Shown in pieces: positions 40,793 through 48,160 of a stretch of DNA of 64,000 bases. Position 1 is the first letter of the stretch; the number at the start of each line of letters is the position of its first letter. A program made the position numbers and the translations under genes. The notes under the pieces were generated by a model that did no database searches, was not told the DNA's origin, and was given only the letters and a program-made list of their open reading frames with translations. The DNA comes from a virus: positions 1 to 64,000 of IMG/VR virus record IMGVR_UViG_3300032462_001516; one strand, given 5' to 3'.

Positions 40793-41074
40793 ATGCGTCG
40801 AGAAACAACCATCATCGGCATGATAACAATCATTTTCATGATTGTCGTTTTCTTCATTTCAAGTGCCACTAATTCCAGCGATCAAGCCAAAATACAAAAA
40901 TGGGCTAGTGACAACAAATATGTCATAGTCACATCTGAACGGTGTTTTTTCTACTCCGGCCCTTATTGGACGACTAAAAACACTCGGATTTACAAAGTCG
41001 ATTTGGAAAATAACAAAACCCATTGGTTCCGATTCGGACTTTGGGGAACCGACACCGACATCGAGGAATATTGA
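40793..41074 (+). CDS. small membrane-anchored protein
   Basis: 93 residues. R-R at positions 2-3, then a transmembrane helix at about 7-24 (I-I-G-M-I-T-I-I-F-M-I-V-V-F-F-I), then a soluble beta-rich domain with one Cys. It is likely anchored in the host inner membrane. The stop overlaps the next start (TGATG). The family is unknown. Confidence 0.65.
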   Translation: MRRETTIIGMITIIFMIVVFFISSATNSSDQAKIQKWASDNKYVIVTSERCFFYSGPYWTTKNTRIYKVDLENNKTHWFRFGLWGTDTDIEEY

Positions 41075-41445
41075 TGCGAAGACAAAGACCCACCGCTTGT
41101 GAAATCCGAAAACAAATGAACACTGCCGATAGCACCCACCAAAGGTGTGTGTCGGATTATTCATTTGGTAAATTCAAAATGAAACCGGGAGAAGTAATTC
41201 TTACTTGGCACGACAAAGAAAACGACAAGCACAATAGAATGGTATTGACCCACCGTTCAACTGGCGTCCAAATATTTGGATATATCAAGCCAGGATACAA
41301 CCCATCCAAAAAAGAGATCAGCGAAATGCGAAAGCATTTTATCAAAAAGAATTTGTCTTTACTTGAAAGCATGACGAGGCGACACCTTAGAGCGTGCATG
41401 GCAAGTCAGTATGGACCCATTCCAAAAGGACAGTTCGATGAGTAG
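41074..41445 (+). CDS. hypothetical protein
   Basis: 123 residues starting at the overlapping ATG. A basic N-terminus is followed by a beta segment (M-K-P-G-E-V-I-L-T-W-H-D-K) and helices. It is in an operon with its neighbours by 1- and 8-nt overlaps. The family is not recognised. Confidence 0.6.
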   Translation: MRRQRPTACEIRKQMNTADSTHQRCVSDYSFGKFKMKPGEVILTWHDKENDKHNRMVLTHRSTGVQIFGYIKPGYNPSKKEISEMRKHFIKKNLSLLESMTRRHLRACMASQYGPIPKGQFDE

Positions 41446-41671
41446 AAATCAAATCAAACGATGTGCCTGTGGGCTACCGCTTCATTATCGAGACAAAACC
41501 AAAGAAGCGGAAGTTCAAGGAGAGATCGACAAGCTCGGAGAATGGATACCATTCAGCATTGGTCAAAGTCGATATTTGGTGCAAAGACACTACAAAGAAC
41601 TGCACGGCCTTAATCCAAATGAAGTTCCTGCTTTAATGAAGCAAGGAATTATCAGAATAAACAAGGATTAA
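41438..41671 (+). CDS. hypothetical small protein
   Basis: 77 residues from ATG 41438, overlapping the upstream gene by 8 nt. The N-terminus has C-A-C-G-L-P-L-H-Y, a partial metal motif. A helical remainder contains R-H-Y-K-E-L-H-G-L-N-P. The family is unknown. A 16-codon frame follows at 41679-41729 and looks like a truncated remnant. Confidence 0.55.
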   Translation: MSRNQIKRCACGLPLHYRDKTKEAEVQGEIDKLGEWIPFSIGQSRYLVQRHYKELHGLNPNEVPALMKQGIIRINKD

Positions 41672-41861
41672 AGTCGATATGAACACCTACTCCAACGAAC
41701 TCATGCAAAAACTGACAAATCAGTTTTAGGCGACATTTTACAATTGGTGCCAAACATTTGGAAGTTGCTAGTTTTTCGACCTTTTCATGAATTGGCAATA
41801 GCATCAATCACAGACAATGTTGCATCATCAGATATTGTCGCTAGAGCTTTGGGCAATTTTT

Positions 41862-42173
41862 TTAGCTCCCAAGATTTTCTTTGTTGGTTGGCAATAATTC
41901 AGACGCCCAATTATACATTTCAGATAATAAATCTCCAAATTGTTTGGCTCGACTTTGATTACAAAAATGTAAAGGATAATTGCTATGAGGAAAATGCCAA
42001 TTAGAACAACCATCCCACTTAATGTGTCCAATTAACAATGGATCTTCATCAGAAACTTCTTGATTTCCTTGGTAAATAAAAAAATTAACAATATGTCCAT
42101 TTTTATGCAAGTCAGCCAACACCACATAAGGATCTTCTGATCCTTGAAAGAACTCTCTTAATGTATTCGACAT
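41862..42173 (-). CDS. hypothetical protein
   Basis: 103 residues starting M-S-N-T-L-R-E-F-F-Q-G. It has a beta-strand core (Y-V-V-L-A-D-L, H-I-V-N-F-F-I-Y-Q) and a helical end. Only a weak ribosome site (GAAAGA) is seen. The family is not recognised. Confidence 0.5.
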   Translation of the reverse strand: MSNTLREFFQGSEDPYVVLADLHKNGHIVNFFIYQGNQEVSDEDPLLIGHIKWDGCSNWHFPHSNYPLHFCNQSRAKQFGDLLSEMYNWASELLPTNKENLGS

Positions 42174-42211
42174 TTCATTGTCTTTCTAAATTTATTTTAT
42201 TGTCTAATGGC

Positions 42212-42430
42212 TCATACAACAATTCTTACGTTTCCGGGTGGCTTTCTAGGAGCCATCTCTCCCTGTCCCAAAATCATTACAGAGTGTCCAACTTGTGTTA
42301 GGTGAAACTCTAAAGTCACATCCTCAACCATCCAAAGTCCCATGCCAGTTCCATTACAGTGTGGACAAGGTCCATCAACCAAACCACTGCAATTACAATT
42401 TCCACAAGATTTCTTTACGAAAAAATCCAT
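42212..42430 (-). CDS. DnaJ-type zinc-finger-like protein
   Basis: 72 residues from ATG 42430 (GGCGGAG upstream; an ATG two codons earlier is possible). C-G-N-C-N-C-S-G and C-P-H-C-N-G-T-G resemble the C-x-x-C-x-G-x-G repeats of the DnaJ zinc finger. A short beta segment follows. It may be a protein-binding adaptor. Confidence 0.6.
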   Translation of the reverse strand: MDFFVKKSCGNCNCSGLVDGPCPHCNGTGMGLWMVEDVTLEFHLTQVGHSVMILGQGEMAPRKPPGNVRIVV

Positions 42431-42493
42431 ATCCATCTCCGCCACAAGTGTAACAAAAATCACATGGCACAAAATCGCTCAGTGGAAGAAAGA

Positions 42494-42745
42494 ATGAACA
42501 TTTTGGCTCTTATCCCAATTGGTGGGATTGCCGGTATGCCGCCATATACGCCACATGCAGGATCAGGAAAAATCGCCTGTGCTGGCTGTGGTATAGCTTG
42601 TTGGATCGGTCCTCGTCAAACCGTGATGAAGCTCGAAAAGCCTGAACTCCCGGCATTGTGCATGTTGTGTGCGTGCAAAGAAATACAAAAACAAAAAGAA
42701 TCAGACGAAGAAGTAACTGCATCCGTGATTCCATTAGGTGATTGA
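42494..42745 (+). CDS. small Cys-rich protein
   Basis: 83 residues from ATG 42494 with GGAAGAAAGA upstream; an ATG at 42464 is possible. C-A-G-C-G-I-A-C and C-M-L-C-A-C form a likely zinc site. The tail is acidic. It ends 2 nt before the methyltransferase start and probably shares its transcript. Confidence 0.55.
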   Translation: MNILALIPIGGIAGMPPYTPHAGSGKIACAGCGIACWIGPRQTVMKLEKPELPALCMLCACKEIQKQKESDEEVTASVIPLGD

Positions 42746-42747
42746 AT

Positions 42748-43398
42748 ATGCAAAGAGATTATAGTTGGAAGCCATCCTGGAGTCCTATTCACAAAGAATG
42801 TGACGTTCACCCTCATGTCCCTGCGGAACGTGCTGATTTATTTGAGGTCGCCGATGGCGGCTCTACTGAATATGAAGTCTTAAATTGGCTTCATTCCACA
42901 ATCCGAGTATTGAAGCCACAACTGGTTCTTGAAACTGGTGCGTGGGAGGGTTTCGGAACAACCGCCCTAGCTCATGCTTGCAAACTCAATGGATTCGGCA
43001 AGGTGCATTCTCTTGAAGTTCTGCCGCCACAATGCGTGCGACTTCAGACGGTTCTTGAAGAAGAACACTTGCTTAAATGGGTTGAAGTGCATTGCGTAGA
43101 TTCGCTTGAATTCTTGCAACAATCTAATATTATCTTCGATATTGGATTCTTTGATAGCCTGACCGAGATCAGGCCCATCGAATGCGAGATAATGCTCAAC
43201 AAAGGCACGTTGAGAAACCTTGCTGTCTTCCACGACACATCGCCTCATCGGTCTGAATCCGCTCCTGATTGGACCAGCACAGAAACTCAAAACACATACA
43301 GAGAAAAGGTCTTGGCCTTAGCCAAACATCCCCGATGTACTGGCTACTATGATTCCCCACTATCCAGAGGATTCATGGCCTTGTTCTTAAAAGGCTAA
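42748..43398 (+). CDS. class I SAM-dependent methyltransferase-like protein
   Basis: 216 residues. [13 protein letters not shown] at about 56-68 is motif I of the Rossmann methyltransferase fold. S-L-E-V at the end of strand 2 supplies the acidic residue, and I-F-D-I-G-F-F-D-S matches motif II. Such proteins in phages modify sugars, small molecules or nucleic acids. The target is unknown. Confidence 0.7.
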   Translation: MQRDYSWKPSWSPIHKECDVHPHVPAERADLFEVADGGSTEYEVLNWLHSTIRVLKPQLVLETGAWEGFGTTALAHACKLNGFGKVHSLEVLPPQCVRLQTVLEEEHLLKWVEVHCVDSLEFLQQSNIIFDIGFFDSLTEIRPIECEIMLNKGTLRNLAVFHDTSPHRSESAPDWTSTETQNTYREKVLALAKHPRCTGYYDSPLSRGFMALFLKG

Positions 43399-43399
43399 C

Positions 43400-43737
43400 A
43401 TGAAAAACGTAGTTGTAATGTTCCCATATCCATCGGGTGCCGGTTTACACTTGGGGCATTACTATAATTATGCCATTATCGACAGCTATTGTCGATTTCT
43501 GCGATATGAGGGCGAAGAAGTCTTTCAGCCTTTTGGATATGACGCATTCGGACTGCCTGCCGAGATCAAGGCTTGAAGAATTCAGTACGAAATTATTTGT
43601 TCTTTTGGAAAGTGAACAAGGTGGTCAGCACATTCATGACCTTCTATAACGACAACAAAGACAAAAAAGTCTCGCCCGCCAACGCCAAAGAGATTGTCCA
43701 GTTGCTTCAAAATTTTGCACCTGGATTTAATCTTTGA
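43400..43737 (+). pseudogene. leuS: leucyl-tRNA synthetase remnant
   Basis: The first 58 codons (43400-43576) encode the LeuRS N-terminus with its H-I-G-H-type motif: [15 protein letters not shown], then [14 protein letters not shown], ending in TGA. The frame 43573-43737 overlaps it and encodes F-F-W-K-V-N-K-V-V-S-T-F-M-T-F-Y and L-L-Q-N-F-A-P-G, which resembles the LeuRS anticodon-binding region. A single large internal deletion of about 1.5-2 kb with a frame change explains both parts. Confidence 0.8.
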
Positions 43738-44453
43738 AAATATCGTTCTGCACAACTTGTATGGGCAGGGTTCATCATCTAATGAGAACCCTGCCCATAA
43801 ATATTCATGTCGCTCCAGATTGCGAATTTGTGTTGCTTAACTATGGCAGCAAAGATGGAATGCACGAGTGGGTCCGAGACAATATGCGTCCTTGGATAAA
43901 TCGAGGAACCATCAAGTATTATAGAACTCAGCTTCCTGAATACTTCGTGGCGACACATGCCAAAAACATTGCACATCGCCAAGCGACCGGCGATATTCTT
44001 TGCAATTTAGACGCAGACAATTTCTTGATTGACGGCTTTGTTGAATTGGTTAAAAAGACCATGAGCGACAAACAAAGCATTATGACTGCTCCTATATTTG
44101 ATATGTTCAATATGTCGGGCAGTTGCGGAAAGATAGCAGTTCATCGAGAGCATTTCTATAGCGTAAATGGATACAACGAAGACATCAATTTGGGATGGGG
44201 GTGGGATGATATTGATTTTGAATTACGTGCAGCCATGCACAACAAATTGAAATACGCTCAAACTCCCGTGAAGTTTTGCCGAGTAATAGACCACGACGAA
44301 TCAGATCGAGTCAAGAACTTTCGCACCAAAAACTTGAAGGATTCCCAACGGACAAATGGGGAACTGTTGGAAACGGTGAAAAATACTAGAAATTACGTTG
44401 TCAACAAAAACAGAGAGTGGGGAGTTGCATTAGATTTATCCAGTGATATATAA
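43734..44453 (+). CDS. GT-A glycosyltransferase
   Basis: 239 residues from TTG 43734, overlapping the leuS remnant. N-terminal strand K-I-S-F-C-T-T-C-M-G-R, then E-F-V-L-L-N-Y-G-S-K-D, the DxD motif in L-C-N-L-D-A-D-N, and G-Y-N-E-D-I-N-L-G-W-G-W-D-D-I-D-F, a galactosyltransferase-type C-terminal motif. It is likely an active sugar transferase, for a capsid, host surface or DNA target. Confidence 0.82.
   Translation: MKISFCTTCMGRVHHLMRTLPINIHVAPDCEFVLLNYGSKDGMHEWVRDNMRPWINRGTIKYYRTQLPEYFVATHAKNIAHRQATGDILCNLDADNFLIDGFVELVKKTMSDKQSIMTAPIFDMFNMSGSCGKIAVHREHFYSVNGYNEDINLGWGWDDIDFELRAAMHNKLKYAQTPVKFCRVIDHDESDRVKNFRTKNLKDSQRTNGELLETVKNTRNYVVNKNREWGVALDLSSDI
44445..44452 (+). promoter_or_regulatory. 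late-type promoter
   Basis: GATATATA followed by AGAC and the ATG at 44457. There is no ribosome site between box and start. Confidence 0.5.
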
Positions 44454-44456
44454 GAC

Positions 44457-44681
44457 ATGATTAAATTCAAAGACTGGATGCAGACAAGAGAAGCCAAACT
44501 CCGAGAAATGGGGAGTGGTCCATATATTGGAAACTGCACTGACACCAGTGATTATCAAGTAATTGGTGCTTGTAGCGATCAAAATTCCGAAGAAAAGAAC
44601 AAGGCGTATCGAAAAGGTGGCGTAGACCACAAAAAAGTCCACAAGCATTCCGACAAGATCAGATCAAAAGTCGGTATATAA
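44457..44681 (+). CDS. putative packaged small protein with M-x-x-F-K N-terminus
   Basis: 74 residues starting M-I-K-F-K-D-W-M-Q-T-R-E-A-K-L-R-E-M. L-R-E fits the prohead-protease rule. The rest is charged, with H-K-K-V-H-K-H near the end. No family is recognised. It shares its N-terminal type and promoter type with the genes at 44685, 61196, 26155 and 35270. Confidence 0.6.
   Translation: MIKFKDWMQTREAKLREMGSGPYIGNCTDTSDYQVIGACSDQNSEEKNKAYRKGGVDHKKVHKHSDKIRSKVGI
44675..44680 (+). promoter_or_regulatory. late-type promoter
   Basis: TATATA followed by AGGT and ATG. The AGG is too close to the ATG to be a normal ribosome site. Confidence 0.45.
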
Positions 44682-44684
44682 GGT

Positions 44685-45104
44685 ATGATGACGTTCAAGG
44701 AATTCGTGGGATCGCAAGAAGTACAGCCGCAGGTGCAACAGCCTCAAGCGGCTGGTTCTCAGCAATCATCCAAATGGAAGGCCACAAAAGATGAAATTGT
44801 GGGCTACTGGAAGAACTTACGTCCCGACACACCCGTCCAAATGCGAGCCATTGATTACACCCATAAGGGATCAACATATGGCGAAGACGGAATGCGACTA
44901 ACAGGCAGTCCGCAGTTTATTGCATCAATTTTAGCCAGAATGAAAGAGTTGTTGACTTACGAAACTCCAACAACCAAACTCGCCGTTACATATCGACAAA
45001 CAGAGTCCCCCAGCAAGATGGCAATGGGACAAAGTAAAACTTCCTACGTCTTTTACGTTGCTGCTCGTCAACGTGGCGGCAAAACTCAAATCGCACCCAA
45101 CTAG
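44685..45104 (+). CDS. putative packaged protein with M-x-F-K N-terminus
   Basis: 139 residues (or one fewer from ATG 44688). M-T-F-K-E-F-V-G-S-Q-E, then a Gln/Pro-rich linker, then a folded domain from about residue 30 with W-K-A-T-K-D-E-I-V-G-Y-W and a C-terminal strand T-S-Y-V-F-Y-V-A-A-R. The family is unknown. Confidence 0.6.
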   Translation: MMTFKEFVGSQEVQPQVQQPQAAGSQQSSKWKATKDEIVGYWKNLRPDTPVQMRAIDYTHKGSTYGEDGMRLTGSPQFIASILARMKELLTYETPTTKLAVTYRQTESPSKMAMGQSKTSYVFYVAARQRGGKTQIAPN

Positions 45105-45106
45105 AC

Positions 45107-45134
45107 TTGATTTTATCTTTCGTGATTGTATACT
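45107..45134 (+). promoter_or_regulatory. sigma70-like promoter
   Basis: TTGATT, a 16-nt spacer, TATACT, about 48 nt before the next gene. Confidence 0.6.
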
Positions 45135-45181
45135 CATAACTTGTGTTGAGAACCAACCAAGGCCCCAAAGGAGAGTTTACA

Positions 45182-45634
45182 GTGAGTATGAAAATTGCGT
45201 GGACGATTGCCGGAATTGTCGGAATTTCCGCTCTGTGTGTGGGATCAATGACGTGGCACGCCTGGAGTGTCCAGAAGGAAAACCAACGACTCTCGCTGGT
45301 GAATTACATCTATGTTGCGGAGCATCGTATTCTCAAGGATGAAATCTCTGAACTTGCATCTAAGCCAACATACGATCAGGGATATAAAGACGCTCTGATC
45401 CGCATCGGCGGACCACAAGTCCCTGGTGCATACCAAGATGGCTGGGACGACGCTCAGAAGCTCTGTGGTGCGGAAAACAATTACGCAGACGGGTATCACG
45501 CTGCAATCCAACAGTTTGGATATACTAAGACTACAACAATGGCTCGTTGGTTGGTTCCCGAACCAAAAGACAAGGCTATTGCTGCGGATAAGTCCAACAA
45601 GGAAGGCATCACGCCTGCTAAATTGGAAAAGTAA
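45182..45634 (+). CDS. membrane-anchored protein
   Basis: 150 residues. The start is GTG at 45182, 8 nt after AAGGAG. A transmembrane helix spans about 5-25 (W-T-I-A-G-I-V-G-I-S-A-L-C-V-G-S-M). The soluble part has two D-G-Y/W repeats (Y-D-Q-G-Y-K-D-A-L, Y-Q-D-G-W-D-D-A-Q, Y-A-D-G-Y-H-A-A-I) of unknown family. It lies directly upstream of the 23S-like RNA. Confidence 0.7.
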   Translation: MSMKIAWTIAGIVGISALCVGSMTWHAWSVQKENQRLSLVNYIYVAEHRILKDEISELASKPTYDQGYKDALIRIGGPQVPGAYQDGWDDAQKLCGAENNYADGYHAAIQQFGYTKTTTMARWLVPEPKDKAIAADKSNKEGITPAKLEK

Positions 45635-45656
45635 TCCAAACCGCTATAGAAAGCAT

Positions 45657-45900
45657 TGGCTACAGTAAATCGGGTGATTTAGGGAAAGGTACGTCCTTTC
45701 CTTTGGGGAAACAAAGACAGCCAGGATGTTGGCCTAGAAGTAGCCAACATTCAAAGAGTAGGGTTACACAGGGACTTCCTGTTAACGGACCCTTTTGGTG
45801 TAATAACACACTGGCCGAGCCACCCAACACTCGACACTGGCAATGCTGGTGCCTGGAGAGCATGTCGCCGACGAAGGCTTAGGCGACATGCTCATTTTTT
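45657..45900 (+). ncRNA. 23S rRNA GTPase-associated-centre mimic RNA
   Basis: No gene fits here. 45715-45733 reads AGACAGCCAGGATGTTGGC, identical to E. coli 23S rRNA just before and in helix 42/43 (numbering from memory). The core 45720-45815 keeps the closing helix GCCAG / CTGGC, helix 43 with the loop CTAGAAGTA (A1067 region), CAAAGA, and the A1095 loop GTAATA, then CACTGG and CCGAG. Changes are compensatory: U1060-U1078 becomes T-A and C1092-G1099 becomes T-A. About 40 nt forming an extra helix (AGGGT / ACCCT enclosing ACAGG / CCTGT) is inserted at the 5' side of helix 44. Short hairpins flank the core. A promoter (TTGGAA at 45623, TATAGA at 45645) and a terminator bound it. Confidence 0.88.
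45858..45900 (+). terminator. terminator of the 23S-like RNA
   Basis: A perfect 12-bp stem GAGCATGTCGCC / GGCGACATGCTC with a 12-nt loop, then ATTTTTT. Confidence 0.93.
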
Positions 45901-45915
45901 GAAAAGAAAGATGAA

Positions 45916-46098
45916 ATGATAGCTTGTATTTGCGGTGGATTTTTGGAACTAGGTTACATCCTAGTGATGGCAATTATTTCTATTTCGGGAGCAATATTTG
46001 GCACCAACTGGTACAATACAGCACGATATAAAAAGTACATAAAATACAAAGACAAACACAAAGGCTGTGGTTGCGACTGTCACAAAGAAGACGAGTAG
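45916..46098 (+). CDS. small membrane protein with Cys/His tail
   Basis: 60 residues. A hydrophobic segment (L-E-L-G-Y-I-L-V-M-A-I-I-S-I-S-G-A) is followed by a basic stretch and a C-terminal C-G-C-D-C-H motif. The ribosome site AAAGA is weak. It lies between the rRNA-like RNA and tRNA-Leu. Confidence 0.55.
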   Translation: MIACICGGFLELGYILVMAIISISGAIFGTNWYNTARYKKYIKYKDKHKGCGCDCHKEDE

Positions 46099-46101
46099 TG
46101 C

Positions 46102-46183
46102 GGCCCTGTGGTGGAATTGGAATACACATGGGACTTAAAATCCCACGCCGAAAGGATTGCGGGTTCGAGTCCCGCCAGGGCTA
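46102..46183 (+). tRNA. tRNA-Leu (UAA), normal long variable arm
   Basis: Acceptor GGCCCTG / CAGGGCT, anticodon loop CTTAAAA (TAA) on a GGGA / TCCC stem, class II variable arm CGCCGAAAGGATT, T arm GCGGG-TTCGAGT-CCCGC. No CCA. Confidence 0.93.
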
Positions 46184-46186
46184 CGT

Positions 46187-46215
46187 TTTACAAGATGCCT
46201 AAAACGTGGTAAAAC
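46187..46215 (+). promoter_or_regulatory. promoter-family match between two tRNA genes
   Basis: TTTACA, 17-nt spacer ending in TGG, TAAAAC. The box ends one base before tRNA-Leu(UAG), so initiation would fall inside that tRNA. It could serve the gene at 46326 instead, or be a relic. Confidence 0.45.
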
Positions 46216-46216
46216 T

Positions 46217-46297
46217 GGCCGAGTGGTGGAATGGCATACACGATGGTTTTAGGAACCATTGCCGCAAGGCTTGCAGGTTCAAGTCCTGTCTCGGTCA
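46217..46297 (+). tRNA. tRNA-Leu (UAG), normal long variable arm
   Basis: Acceptor GGCCGAG / CTCGGTC, anticodon stem ATGGT / ACCAT with loop TTTAGGA (TAG), class II variable arm GCCGCAAGGCT, T arm GCAGG-TTCAAGT-CCTGT. Confidence 0.93.
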
Positions 46298-46325
46298 CTA
46301 ATGAGGAATGAGGAATGAGGATACG

Positions 46326-46820
46326 ATGGAAGTTTCGGTTGGCGATTACGGTCGCATGATGTTCGAGATGATGGTTGCTGAAAAAGGCAATCTCCCGGAA
46401 CACTGGCAAAGCATTCAAGTCCTTGCTGAACCTCTAGTTCGTCAGCTTATTGCCCTCAACGGTCAAATGACTAACGGTGGATATGAAATCCACGGTTATG
46501 TTGAACCGGGCAACAAGAAAATATTATCCAAACACGAACTGATCCAAGCCGCTCAAGAAAAAGCCCTAAAGTTCCCTGCCAATAAATTGAAGATAGGCGA
46601 CCGTCTTTGGTTGATTGAAGATGGTGAGCTTGACATGAGTTTCGACCAAGACCCTGTGGCAGTAAGTGATATTGGCAATACAGGCAGCATCTATGTTGAA
46701 ATGCAAGGCGGATACGTTGCCCAAATCCACCCTTCTAACCTTGTGTTGAAGGCACCAGACGATTGGGATGAAAACGAAGATCAATATCGTTCTGATGATT
46801 ACTGGTTAAATGCAAAATGA
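46326..46820 (+). CDS. hypothetical protein
   Basis: 164 residues. ATG 46326 follows GAGGA in a short GAATGAG repeat; an in-frame ATG lies at 46308. The N-terminus is helical. The C-terminal half is beta-rich (G-D-R-L-W-L-I-E-D-G-E-L, Y-V-E-M-Q-G-G-Y-V-A-Q-I) with an acidic tail. The family is unknown. Confidence 0.6.
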   Translation: MEVSVGDYGRMMFEMMVAEKGNLPEHWQSIQVLAEPLVRQLIALNGQMTNGGYEIHGYVEPGNKKILSKHELIQAAQEKALKFPANKLKIGDRLWLIEDGELDMSFDQDPVAVSDIGNTGSIYVEMQGGYVAQIHPSNLVLKAPDDWDENEDQYRSDDYWLNAK

Positions 46821-46885
46821 AAATTAAGCCTATTGATTCAACAAAAAAGAAGAAAAGCCTTTGGGCGTCGAAGTCATCTACTTGA
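46817..46885 (+). CDS. short basic ORF
   Basis: 22 codons (M-K-I-K-P-I-D-S-T-K-K-K-K-S-L-W) overlapping the previous stop by 4 nt, ending 31 nt before the deacetylase gene. It may act only in coupling. Confidence 0.3.
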   Translation: MKIKPIDSTKKKKSLWASKSST

Positions 46886-46916
46886 AAAGAGAATCAGACG
46901 GCAACTGGAAAACCTT

Positions 46917-47801
46917 ATGAAAGTTTTTTACAACGAAAATCAGTCAGTGGAAAATAATCCAAGCATTTCGCCAAGTGCCAAGAAGCCCACGGCAGTATTG
47001 AAGTCGTGGCAGGAAATTGTGCCTGTCGAGATCATGCCAGTTGTTCCTGTAACCGTTGCAGACTTGGAGTTGGTGCATGACAGAGAATACGTTAATGATG
47101 TTATCTCTTGTCGCATAGAAAATGGGTTCGGCAACAAACTGAAAACCATTGCTGATTCTTTGCTGTGGACAAATGGTAGTTTTCTTAGTGCTGCTAAATA
47201 CGCAGTTGAAAACAAAACAAATACAGTTAGCCCAACAAGTGGTTTTCACCATGCAGGATATTATGCTGGTAGTGGATTTTGTACATTTAATGGACTTATG
47301 TTGGCGGCAATAACGCTCAAAAATGCCATGCTGGTCAATCGAGTTGCCATTGCTGATTTAGATATGCACTATGGCAATGGCACGGATTGCATCCTTGAGC
47401 AGTTATCCATTCGAGGAATGAAAGATTTCATCTCTCATTATACTTTTGGCGGGCATTTAGACACTGTTGATCGTGGAGCTAAAAGTCGGCTTGCTTTTGG
47501 CCAAGCATACACAAAACTTTTGCCCGACATTATCACTAGGTTGCTTGATGATGCAGATGTTCTGTTCTATCAGGCTGGGGCTGACCCTCATGTGAATGAT
47601 CCATATGGCGGCGTTCTCACGACTGAAGAGTTAAAAGAAAGAGATCGCATTGTTTTTACAATTGCGAAAGAAAGAGGAGTGCCGGTTGTTTGGAATTTAG
47701 CAGGCGGGTATCAAACCGACTTTTCTAAAGTCTTGGAAATCCACAACAACACAGCTTTGTTGCACGTTGAGATATTCGAGAATGCACCGGAAACCTTGTG
47801 A
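46917..47801 (+). CDS. histone-deacetylase-like amidohydrolase
   Basis: 294 residues. The start at 46917 gives the family-typical M-K-V-F-Y-N-E. Catalytic pattern: G-F-H-H-A-G-Y (His-His pair), I-A-D-L-D-M-H-Y-G-N-G-T (zinc D-x-H), Y-Q-A-G-A-D-P-H (second zinc Asp), L-A-G-G-Y. It belongs to the HDAC/acetylpolyamine amidohydrolase family and should remove acetyl groups from polyamines, small molecules or protein lysines. The nearby glutathionylspermidine-synthetase-like gene makes polyamines an attractive but unproven substrate. Confidence 0.9.
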   Translation: MKVFYNENQSVENNPSISPSAKKPTAVLKSWQEIVPVEIMPVVPVTVADLELVHDREYVNDVISCRIENGFGNKLKTIADSLLWTNGSFLSAAKYAVENKTNTVSPTSGFHHAGYYAGSGFCTFNGLMLAAITLKNAMLVNRVAIADLDMHYGNGTDCILEQLSIRGMKDFISHYTFGGHLDTVDRGAKSRLAFGQAYTKLLPDIITRLLDDADVLFYQAGADPHVNDPYGGVLTTEELKERDRIVFTIAKERGVPVVWNLAGGYQTDFSKVLEIHNNTALLHVEIFENAPETL

Positions 47802-47812
47802 GGCATTTAATT

Positions 47813-48160
47813 ATGTGGGCTGTTCTTTGCACGGATGGACAATTGAACCTCAACGAAGTTCGCAACGAATGTGTGCCCGGCAAATGGGTGCCATTATTCG
47901 TTTACAGAACGAACCCTGAAGACAATCCTGTTGTCCCTGTATTCCACGATGGGTTAACTACCAAGAAATTCGCCAAACGAAACATGCCTAAGAATTGGAT
48001 GTGTGGCGGGGTAGAGCTTACCGACAGGGATGTTGAGTGGATGAAAGAAAAAGGATGGATCATCAAAGAAATGACTTATCCTCAAAAAGTTGACAACTTC
48101 ATCTGTGGCTTTGAGGTTCTTGAGTTTGCCGAAGCCCCTGATTTCAGGACAAGTAGATGA
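47813..48160 (+). CDS. hypothetical protein
   Basis: 115 residues. The start at ATG 47813 follows GAGG; a GTG at 47798 overlapping the HDAC stop is possible. It contains a strand-rich N-terminus and M-C-G-G-V-E-L-T-D-R-D-V-E-W-M. The family is unknown. Confidence 0.55.
   Translation: MWAVLCTDGQLNLNEVRNECVPGKWVPLFVYRTNPEDNPVVPVFHDGLTTKKFAKRNMPKNWMCGGVELTDRDVEWMKEKGWIIKEMTYPQKVDNFICGFEVLEFAEAPDFRTSR

Noticed and set aside
43437-43649. 70-codon frame inside the leuS remnant
   Set aside because: It is out of frame with both LeuRS-like parts and has no ribosome site or protein-like composition.
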